Notes under the pieces: generated by a model | Told to the model about the DNA's origin: nothing | The model's database searches: none | What the model saw: the letters and a program-made list of their open reading frames with translations, nothing else | Part shown: positions 28,132 to 36,307 of the stretch, piece after piece | How positions within the stretch are numbered: the first letter of the stretch is position 1 | Layout of the letters: each line of letters opens with the position of its first letter | Translations under genes and position numbers: made by a program | NCBI GenBank assembly: GCA_026770575.1 | Contig: MU657165.1 | Location: 620,228-684,227, forward strand | DNA from: Pelagophyceae sp. CCMP2097 | Taxonomy: Eukaryota > Sar > Pelagophyceae | DNA length: 64,000 bases | Reading direction: 5' to 3'

Positions 28132-30882
28132 TCAGGAGGAGACCTGGTCGATGAGTCCCTTGACGTTGGATGCGGCGACGACGTCGTACATGGCGCCTTC
28201 GAGCGGGATGCCCTCCTTGGAGAAGATTTTTTGGCGGTCGAGGATGAGGTCCAACTCGGCGTCGGTCAAGTCGGAGGCGTCGGCGGCCGAGTCCTGGGCG
28301 GCTAGTCTAAGAGAAATGTTGACGTCGTCAGTGAGCAAAGCGCGGAGCGAGTCGACGGTGAGGTCGCCTCTCGACCGGCGGCCCGCCTTGTTGTAGTCGC
28401 CGCCGGTGACGGCCATTCGCTCCAGCTTCTTCTTCGCAATCTGCTTCTCCATCATGGCAATCTCCACTGAGCCTGAAGTCAAAAAGCGGAAGACTAAGAC
28501 GGGCCGCGTCTGACCGATGCGGTGGCACCGGTCCATGGCCTGAGAGTCCTGGTGCGGGTTCCAATCCGAGTCGAAGAGGATGCACGTGTCCGCCGAAGCC
28601 AGGTTGATGCCCAGGCCGCCTATGGGCAGGATTCGAAAAAGGATTCGAAAAAGGATTTGAAGAAGGATTTGAAAAAGGATTTGAAAAGCAAGACGCACCG
28701 GCGCGCGTCGAGAGCATGAATATAAACAGGTCGTTTTCGCCCTTTGGCTCGGCGTTGAACTCGTCGATCTGCCGCTGCCGCTCCGCCAGCTTCACGCTCC
28801 CGTCGATGCCTAGGCGAGCGGGGTGATGCCGTCTCGATTTCCCTTTCTCTTGCCGGTTTTCCTTTCTGGCACGGCCTCGTTACGGAAGTACTTCCAGCCC
28901 TTGCCTCGGAGGTAGTCCTCGAGGATGTTCAAGAGCTCGGTCATCTGCGAAAACAGCAGGACCTTGTGCTTGCCCGCCTTTAAGCGCGGGAGCATGCGCT
29001 CCAGCAGTCTGAACTTGCCCGACGCGTTGACCAAAGAGAGCGGGTTGGCGACGCCGACGAACTCGCCGTTGGCGTCTGTGGGTTCGCCGAAGAGGAAGGG
29101 GTGGTTTGCGTTTTTTCGTTGATTCATCAAGAGGTTCATCTCAGAGACATCCTTGGCAGTCATCTGCACGCCGTGCTTCTCCAGCTCCGACCGCAGACGG
29201 TTCTGCAGCAAGAGCTCCTCGTACGTCCGCTGCAGCGGCGTCATGGCGGCGTAGACGACGATCTCCTGCTTGGGGGGCAGCAGGCCCGCCAGGACGTCGG
29301 ACTTTACGCGGCGCAGCAAAAACGGCCGGAGGATTTCATGCAGCTTGGTCACGATGCGGTCTTTCTGCTGCTCGCCCAGAATGTCGTCGACCTGCGTCTC
29401 CTGACCGATATTTCGGAAGCCGAACCAGGACTGGAAGACGCGCAAGTCGTCGAAGATCTGCGGGTTGACAAAGTTGAGCAAAGACCTAGTTGCGCAAAGG
29501 TGGACTTCCGTTTCCGCAAAGGATATTCCCAGGATATTCCCAGGATATTCCCAGGAGCGCCTCAGATCTTAAAGTGCGACGCCATCCGAATCCGAGGCGC
29601 GAATTCGAGACGCACCAGAGCTCCTCGAGCGTGTTCTGGATGGGCGTGCCCGAGAGGAGGAGGCGGTTCTCGGAGTTGAGCTTCTTCAGCTCCCGGACGA
29701 GGCGGCAGTCTCGGTTCTTCACCCGTTGGCCCTCGTCGATGACCAGATATTTGAAGTGGAAGTGCGCCAGCGCGGCGCGGTCGACGATGCACATCTCAAA
29801 CGACGTGATGATGACGGGGAAGTTCTCCTCCTGCGAGTGGCGGACCTGCAACGAGTCGGCCCGCATTTTCTTGCGGTCCTCTTTCGACCCATGGTACAAC
29901 ACGACTCGGATCGACGGCGTCCACTTGCGGAACTCCTTGATCCAGTTGGGCAGCGTCGCCAGCGGCGCCGCGATGATGATCGGGCCCTTGACCGACTTTT
30001 CACGAATGTGCGCCACCAGCGCAATGACCTGAATCGTCTTCCCGAGGCCCATCTCGTCTGCCAGAATCCCGCTCAGCCCGTTCTCGTAAAGAGTCGCCAG
30101 CCAGCGCAGGCCCTCGACCTGGTAGCCCTTGAGCTCGCCGCCGACCATGGCCACCGGTTGCTGCACCAAAGAAGTTTTTGCTTTCGCCTGCTTGCCAGTC
30201 GCCTCCCCGATCATCCCCTCGACCTTAGCCCGCTTCGCGCGGCCCTCCTCCGACTCGTCGCCCTTGCGCTTGCCGCCGGGAGCCTCGTCGGCGGCCTAGA
30301 CACGACGCCTCTCGCGCACCCCGTTCAAAAAGGCCTCGTCGGCGAGCCCTCCCCTCGGAGGCCCCTCGGAGGCCCCGGCGGTTGGTGAGACGCGCCTTTT
30401 GCTCGCCCAGCTGCGAGTTTACGATGAACTGGCTGTACCTGCGGCGGCGCGCGGTATTGAAACGCGCGCCCACGGCGGGCCGGCGGCCGACGCACTGCTC
30501 GGCCTTTGCGAGGAGCGTGTCGAGCTGCTGCTTCTTGGCGTCTTCCGACGCGTTGCGGTCGATGAGTAGCGCCGCCTGGTCGCCCTACGCGCGGGCGGCG
30601 CCGTCCACGCAGCCGACGCCGTTTCGAGCCGGCAGGCCACGGCGGGTGCCGCGGCCCGGAATAGCGTCGGGCGCACCTGCTGCGACGCGGCGGCTGCGCG
30701 CAGCAGCGTCGGCGCCACGGCGGCGTCCGCCGACGGGTCCTAGCACTTGCGTGAGGCGACCCTCGCCAAAGGCCCGGTGCGCAAAGACGCACGGCGTTCT
30801 GGTCCTCGGCGTCCAGCAGCGCCGCGACGCGCGCCTCCTCCAGCTCGTCGTCGTCCACCGGTTGCGCTTCCGGGGCGCTCAT
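28132..30882 (-). CDS. SNF2-family remodeler, HELLS/DDM1 (LSH) type
   Basis: ATP-dependent chromatin remodeler; LSH/DDM1 proteins support DNA methylation and heterochromatin. Resolved exons (right to left): 30295-29616, 29485-28884, 28809-28699 and 28619-28132; upstream exons reach [20 protein letters not shown] at 30882. Motifs: [18 protein letters not shown], Walker A DEMGLGKT, motif [30 protein letters not shown], then [45 protein letters not shown] and [12 protein letters not shown]. The spacing and the [16 protein letters not shown] text fit LSH better than ISWI or CHD1. Motif II has Gln where DEGH or DEAH is usual. Introns carry minisatellites. Confidence 0.9.
28627..28690. repeat. 12-bp minisatellite in HELLS/DDM1 intron
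   Basis: Five copies of GGATT(T/C)GAAAAA fill most of intron 28620-28698. Confidence 0.9.
29519..29555. repeat. 11-bp minisatellite in HELLS/DDM1 intron
   Basis: Three copies of GGATATTCCCA in intron 29486-29615. Confidence 0.9.
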
Positions 30883-31132
30883 CGGGCAGCCTATTCGAAC
30901 TCAAGGGAGGTTTTCAAATGTCGCTTGATGACGTTTTGGCGGGGGGTCCAAACCAAATCTAGTCCACCTTATCGAGGTTTCCGAGAGTCGCGCCGAGGCC
31001 GCCTCTGGGGCTCCGAGGAGGGCCCGCAAGCGCGGGATCCGGACGCGGCAGCCGGCCGCGTCGAGCGGCACTTTTGAAATCTCGAGATCCGAAAATCTTA
31101 CGCAAGCAAGAAGCCGCCCTATCTAGCGCTCA

Positions 31133-31918
31133 ATGCCGCCGCGTGCGCCCGCCGCGGTCGCCCCCGCGCCGCCCGCCGTCGGTCCCACTCTGCCGACGGT
31201 GGCGCTCCGTCTGCCGACGGACGTGGCGCTGCAGATCCTGCTCTTCGTCCCCGGCGAAGCGGCGCGCATCCGCGCCACCGGCATCAGCGCCTGCTTCCTG
31301 GCGTGCCGCGCCGACGCGGCGCTGTGGAAACGCCTCGCGCGCATCGACGTGCGCTCCGGGGACCTCATCGACTGCGTCAAATTCGTCTGCAGCGACGGCT
31401 CGCAAAAGTCGTGGGGCAACGCCCGCGGCGGCGACGCTCGGTCGTTCATGGCGCTCGACGCCGACGATTACCTCGTCGCGATTAGGCACCGCAAGGGCGA
31501 CTCTTTGGATTGGCCCAGCTTTAAAACGCGCAAGGGGAAGCGACGCGACTTTGGGAATCCTCAGGGTGGCCGCGCGCAAAAGGTGCTTCGAAACGAGGGC
31601 TCGGCGCCGATCAAGGGCATCCGAGCGAGGACCGCCGCCGGCGGCTGGCTGCGCGCGATCGACGTCTCTCGCCACGCCTCAAAGCTCCATCCAGCGACCC
31701 GGGCCTCAGTGGACGCCCTTCGTCGAGCCTCGCGGTTGTTAGAGTTCGCCCTGTTGGGCCAAGAATTGCATCACGGCTGGGGAACCGCCAATGTCGTCGG
31801 TGCGCTTGGCGATGGCGCGGAAGAGCATGGGCGCTTCGAATCCCGTCTCCTGGTAAGCCCAGACCATGTTCGAAACGTCGGTCTTGTTGAAGGTGCCCAT
31901 CTTTTTGGGCGCCTCTAG
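31133..31918 (+). CDS. F-box-like plus jacalin-like lectin protein
   Basis: Predicted protein of up to 261 residues. After a Pro/Ala-rich start, residues about 22-75 read LPTDVALQILLFVPGEAARI, CFLACRADAALWKRLAR, an F-box-like three-helix pattern that would dock to SKP1. Residues about 80-185 resemble a jacalin-type beta-prism lectin: GDLIDCVKFVCSDGSQKSWG, ARSFMALDADDYLVAI, KGDSLDWPSFKTRKGKRR, DFGNP and GGWLRAIDV at the end. If right, it would recruit glycosylated targets to an SCF ubiquitin ligase. The last 60 residues overlap antisense coding of the convergent gene (stop at 31739), so the true end may be earlier through an intron. Both domain calls rest on pattern. Confidence 0.5.
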   Translation: MPPRAPAAVAPAPPAVGPTLPTVALRLPTDVALQILLFVPGEAARIRATGISACFLACRADAALWKRLARIDVRSGDLIDCVKFVCSDGSQKSWGNARGGDARSFMALDADDYLVAIRHRKGDSLDWPSFKTRKGKRRDFGNPQGGRAQKVLRNEGSAPIKGIRARTAAGGWLRAIDVSRHASKLHPATRASVDALRRASRLLEFALLGQELHHGWGTANVVGALGDGAEEHGRFESRLLVSPDHVRNVGLVEGAHLFGRL

Positions 31919-33352
31919 CGCGACGGCGGCGAAGAAATCTGGCGCGCTGTGTTTCGTTTGCGCATAGGCCATGACCATGTTCGCCAGATCCTGCGCGTTC
32001 AGCTGCCCGATTTTTGTAGACGCCACCAACGCGACGGCGTCGAATAACATTGGCGCGGGTTGCGAGGTTTTCGAAAACGCCCAGACGATGTTCGCGAGCT
32101 CTTGCGGCCGCAACCAGGACACGACCTTGATCGCCGCCTTTGCCACGTCGTCGAACAACAATGGAGCGGCGACGTCGGCCGTCGAAAACGCCCAGACGAG
32201 GTTCGCCAGCTCTTGCGGCTTGAACGTGCCGAGCTTGATAGGGCACTCCTCCGCCAGCGCCTCGAACAACGCCGGCGCCTTGTGGCCCGCCTTTGCAAAG
32301 GCCCAGGCGGTGTTGGAGAGGTTCTGCGCGGTAAACGTGGCGATCTTCACGACGGCTTGATCAGCGACGACGCCGAAGAGGGTCGGGGCTTTTTGGTTCG
32401 CGTTTGCGAACGCCCACAAAATGTTCGAAAGAGCCTGCGGATTAAAAGCCGTAATCTGCTTCGGGGCCTCTTCGGAGATGGCACGGAACAGCTGCGGCGC
32501 AGAGACGTTGCAACGGGAAAACGCCCACGCAGTGTTGGCCAAAGCCTGCGGATTGAACGTCGCAATCTTCCTCGGCGCTTCCGCGACGACGGCGGCGAAG
32601 AGCTCCGGGGCGTCGATCTCGAGCTTGGCGAGGCCCCAGCAGGTGTTTGCGATGCCCTGCGCGCTCCACTGCGCGGCGTCGTCGGTCATGCTTGCGGCGG
32701 CGCGTTGCGCCAGCTTTTGAAGCTGCGGCGTCGCAGACGGCTCGACGGAATGGCTCAGCGCACCGAGTTTATGGAAACACGTGGCCAAGTTGACGGCGTT
32801 AAAGTCAAAACCGTCGCTGTCGAAGAGCTGCAAAATGTCGGACGCGACCTCACTAGCAATAATCTGCTGGTTCAGCACAATCGCCAAAGACCGGCCCGTC
32901 GGCCGCGCAGCCGGCCCTCCGGACGGTTTCCTCTGTAAAGGCCGCGCGGAGCCGTCTTGGAGCGTGGGCTGCCTGAGGTGAAGCGGAGTGCGGGACGTGG
33001 CTTTTGGCGACGTGCGAGACTCCGCCGAGAGCGCGACGTCCATCGGTCGCCCATCGAGCATCGTCTGGTCCATTTTCCACGCGGCCTCCAGCTCCGCCGC
33101 GGCAACGGTGACGAAGGCAAAGCCGCGGCCCTCGCCCGTCGCGCGGTCGGCGGGGACCGTGACGTTGATGACCTTGCACACAGACAGGAACGCGCGCCTT
33201 ACTTGGTCCGCCGTCGCGGTCTTCGGCAAATTGCGCACGTACAGTTCCAACTCGGCGCCGCTCGAGGCGCAGCGGCGCGCGCCCGGTGCCTGGACGCCGG
33301 CGGGCCGCACGCGAGACGCGAGGCCCGCCAAGCGGCATCTGAGCTTGTGCAT
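31739..33352 (-). CDS. organelle RNA-binding protein: RRM plus eight 37-residue repeats
   Basis: Single-exon protein of 537 residues. The N-terminus is Arg/Ala-rich with few acids (MHKLRCRLAGLASRVRPAG), a mitochondrial or plastid targeting peptide. An RRM spans residues about 35-110 (LYVRNLPKTATADQVRRAF as RNP2, GRGFAFVTV as RNP1). From about residue 225 to the end are eight repeats of 37 residues with core F(N/K)PQ(A/E)L(A/S)N.xWAF(S/A) and APxLFxA(V/I). These resemble the FAST-kinase/OPR class of helical repeats that act in organelle RNA metabolism. No RAP domain follows. The repeat number and RRM are seen directly; the RNA-processing role is inferred. Confidence 0.85.
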   Translation of the reverse strand: MHKLRCRLAGLASRVRPAGVQAPGARRCASSGAELELYVRNLPKTATADQVRRAFLSVCKVINVTVPADRATGEGRGFAFVTVAAAELEAAWKMDQTMLDGRPMDVALSAESRTSPKATSRTPLHLRQPTLQDGSARPLQRKPSGGPAARPTGRSLAIVLNQQIIASEVASDILQLFDSDGFDFNAVNLATCFHKLGALSHSVEPSATPQLQKLAQRAAASMTDDAAQWSAQGIANTCWGLAKLEIDAPELFAAVVAEAPRKIATFNPQALANTAWAFSRCNVSAPQLFRAISEEAPKQITAFNPQALSNILWAFANANQKAPTLFGVVADQAVVKIATFTAQNLSNTAWAFAKAGHKAPALFEALAEECPIKLGTFKPQELANLVWAFSTADVAAPLLFDDVAKAAIKVVSWLRPQELANIVWAFSKTSQPAPMLFDAVALVASTKIGQLNAQDLANMVMAYAQTKHSAPDFFAAVALEAPKKMGTFNKTDVSNMVWAYQETGFEAPMLFRAIAKRTDDIGGSPAVMQFLAQQGEL

Positions 33353-33369
33353 CCGGCGTGCTCACCGCT

Positions 33370-33661
33370 CGGACGTGGCGCGGCAACCTATGCCTGCGGT
33401 GCTACAGGATGGCCCGGGGGCGCAAGCCAACGCACCGCGGTCACGACTCGGACTGACGCCTTCGCCGAAATCGCCGAAAGAAATCGCCCTCGCGTGAACA
33501 GACGCGTTGTGCGCCGCGACGCTCTCGCCTGACGGCCCGGTGCCTCGCGAGCCGACGCAGGCCACCTCCCGGAGTCAGAGAGAGACGCGTTCCAATCGTG
33601 GCCTCGGTTTGGAACCGTTTCACCGCGGGGGCTGAGGCACAAAGCATGAGGAAAGGGTTTT
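33370..33661. other. intergenic, no gene seen
   Basis: About 290 bp between the upstream end of the RRM-repeat gene and the 3' end of the Rtt106-like gene. Short frames on both strands have no recognisable features. Confidence 0.5.
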
Positions 33662-34985
33662 TTAATCGGCGTTTGCTGTCCGCTGCCTCTTCACGGGCAG
33701 TTTCTGGTCGCTCGGCTCGTCGTCCGTCTCGGAGCCGGCGAGGCCGCCCGGCTTGAGGCCGTCGTCGGAGGCAAAGTCGTCTGACGAGTCGTCGCCCGAC
33801 GCGTCCGAGTCGTCCGAGTCAGAGTCAGAGTCAGACCCGCCGGATCCGCTCTCGCCCGACGCCGCCGCCGCCGCGCGCGCGTCCGGGTCGAAGTCATCGT
33901 CGGCGTCCGAGTCGTCGTCGGACTCCGCGGCGGCGGCGGCCTCCGCGCCGCCGGGCTCCTCTTTTGCGCCGGCGCCGGCGAGCGCGCGCAGCGCCTTTGC
34001 GCGCGCCGGCAGCAGCACGTCGCGGAGGAAGCCCTGGACGCGTTCCAACTCCTCGCGCGCGATGCCGCTGAACTGGAAAGTCGGCGCCTAGTGAAACTCT
34101 TAAGAGGACCCTCGAACAACGGCCCTGGCGCACCTTGGCCTTTGCCCCGCCCGCCTGCTCCGGTACCTCCATCTCGACGTCGAGGTCGAAGAATCTGCCG
34201 CCACCGCCGCCCGATTCGATGCTTGCGATGCAGGCGCAAGGAAGATAAATGTGCGGCTTCTGAAAAAAGAGGCCGCGCTGCGTCACGAACAGCTGGCCCT
34301 GCGACGCGCCGAACGAGGCCTTCAGGAACGGCGCGCCGCTCGCCGACTCGACGTACGAGCGGCCCGCGCCCGCGGCGCCGCGGAGCAGTGGCTCGGGCGC
34401 GAGCGTCGGCTCGGCGAGGCGCGCGAAGAGCACGGGCATGAGCGCCGCGAGCGAGTCGCCCGCCGCGCCGGCTAAGACGTCTGGGAACGCGGCGCGCAGG
34501 CCGGCGGCGGGGGCGGAAGCGCCGCCGCACTGCTGGAGGTTGACAAGCGCCAAACGCTTGTACTCGTCCGCGGCCGCCTTGGGCGTCGCGCCGCCGGGCG
34601 CGCGCGGCGAAAGGACGACGACGAGCGCCGCCGCGCCGGCGTCGCTGCCGGACTCTGCCGGGGGCGCGACGACGAGGCGTGAAACGTCGGCCCATTTGCC
34701 TTCCACTTTGCTCGTCCCATCTTTGCCGCGCACCGCAAACCCAGTCGTGCCCATGACGAGATCAAACTTGCCGCGCGGCGAGACGAAGGGCATGTCCTTG
34801 ACGACGTATCGCTCGGCGCCGATTGCCTGGGATGCCGCGGCGGCGCCCGAGTCCGCCTTGGACCGCTGCGAGACGACTTTTGCCAGCGCGGCAAAGCGCA
34901 GCGCAAAGTCGGCGCCGAGACGCGGCTCGCGGGCAACGGCCTCTTCCAAAGCCGCAAGCAGCGCCGCCGCGTCGGGGGGCGCCAT
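33662..34985 (-). CDS. Rtt106-like histone chaperone (tandem PH domains)
   Basis: Exons 34985-34134 and 34087-33662 join in phase to 425 residues. The first PH-like part has ERYVVKDMPFVSPRGKFDLV and GFAVRGKDGT; the second has LFVTQRGLFFQKPHIYLP, IASIESGGGGGRFFDLDVEM and, across the intron, APTFQFSGIAREELERVQ, the FSxIxxEE signature of Rtt106/SSRP1 domains. The C-terminus is strongly acidic (SDDDSDADDDFDPD and Ser-Asp runs) ending in a basic KLPVKRQR, typical of histone chaperones. It could be called an SSRP1/Pob3 paralog, but no HMG box follows and the size suits Rtt106. Divergent promoter of 176 bp with APS kinase. Confidence 0.75.
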
Positions 34986-35161
34986 CGCCGCGCCGGAGTT
35001 TCGAAATTTCGAAATTCAAACGAGTCGGAAGACAGTTTTTAAAAAAAAGAAACTCTTTAAAGAAAGTTTTAGCGATCTTTGTTTTTTGCGGCTCAGGCGT
35101 CGCGCCATTCCTTGCCCCGCGAGCGCGGCCTCGGCCCCCGCCCCTCCCCTTTTTCAGCGCC
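34986..35161. promoter_or_regulatory. 176-bp divergent promoter
   Basis: Separates the Rtt106-like (minus) and APS kinase (plus) starts. It contains the palindromic AT-rich patch TTTCGAAATTTCGAAATTC followed by AAACG, the same tail as in the H4 promoter patch (12661-12682). Function is inferred from position. Confidence 0.45.
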
Positions 35162-36068
35162 ATGGGTCGGGCGGACCATTTCGATGACGACACTTCGCCG
35201 GCGCTGTCCATGAAGCGTAACCAGTGAGGACTCGCCTAACACCCCTCTTGCGCGCATTTCCCGCGACGCGGCCTCCCCCTCGGATCGTCGTGGCGCTTGT
35301 AGGTTCTTCGCGCTGGGCGGGTTGTTGACGTGTGCCATCGTGCTCGTCCTGGCGCGCGGCGGCTTGACGTGTGACGGCGAGTTCGACGTGGCCGCGTACC
35401 GTCAAAAAGCTTTGGCGGCGACGCCCCCGAACATCGTCGAGTGCGCCGCGGCGGCCGCGGGCGGCGCGGAGGCGTGCCACTTGCCCAGAGCGGAGCGGTT
35501 TAAAGCGCTGGACCAAAAGGGTATCACGCTCTGGATGACGGGCCTGAGCGGCTCCGGCAAGTCCACAATCGCCGCCGCTTTGGAAGAGCAGCTCGTGCTC
35601 CGGCACGGCAAGCACGTCCAAATGCTCGACGGCGACAACGTGCGCACGGGGCTGAACCGCGACCTCGGATTTTCCCCAACGGACCGCGCGGAGTCCGTTC
35701 GCAGAGTCGGCGAGCTCGCCTGCCTCTTCAACGGTGGCGGCGCCATCACTTTGGTGACGCTGGTCTCGCCGTATCGAGCGGACCGGGACGAGGCGAGGGA
35801 AAGGCACGAATCTCAAGGACTGCGCTTCCTCGAGATCTTTATGGACGTCTCTTTAGACGTCGTCCAGGCCAGAGACCCAAAGGGCCTGTACGCAAAGGTC
35901 GCCGCGGGCGAGATCACCGGGTTCACCGGAGTGGACGCGCCCTACGAGGCACCCACGAGCCCGGACATTGATCTGCACACTGACGAGTTTACCGTCGAAG
36001 AATCAGTCGCCATCCTATTGAACGTCCTCCTGCAAGAGGGCGCCCTCACCGGCGACTACAAATTGTAG
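35162..36068 (+). CDS. APS kinase with N-terminal membrane anchor
   Basis: Phosphorylates adenosine 5'-phosphosulfate to PAPS, the sulfotransferase donor. Exons 35162-35223 and 35303-36068 (GTGAGG...TGTAG) give 275 residues. The catalytic domain is complete: P-loop GLSGSGKSTIA, DGDNVRTGLNRDLGFSPTDR, RRVGELACLFNGGG, LVSPYRADRDEAR, DPKGLYAKVAAGEI and FTGVDAPYEAP. Splicing creates MKRNQFFALGGLLTCAIVLV followed by LARGG, a hydrophobic helix after a short polar N-terminus, like a type II anchor; a signal or plastid leader is the alternative. Two sulfotransferase-like genes lie within 26 kb in this window. Confidence 0.95.
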
Positions 36069-36119
36069 CCTCCCGGCGACTCGCCTCGCCGTCGAATTCA
36101 TAATCAAATACCCTTTCCC

Positions 36120-36230
36120 AAACTCCCACGTAGGATTCCTATAGGAATTCCTAGGAAGTTGTTGCCCCAATTGGATTCTGGATCGTCTGAAGGTCCCCAA
36201 TTGGATTCTCGAATTCCTAGGAATTCCTAT
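36120..36230. repeat. palindromic AATTCCTAGGAATT repeats
   Basis: Between APS kinase and NAGS, GGAATTCCTAGGAA-type palindromes occur at about 36138-36158 and 36212-36228, and CCCCAATTGGATTCT occurs twice (36163 and 36197). Possible transcription-end or hairpin region between convergent genes; no gene here. Confidence 0.75.
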
Positions 36231-36307
36231 CGAAGGCGTGTTATGTGATCCAAAGTGCCTCTCCGCCGGCTTTGCGGCTTTGCGGCGCCCTCGCCCTTTG
36301 CGGTGGC

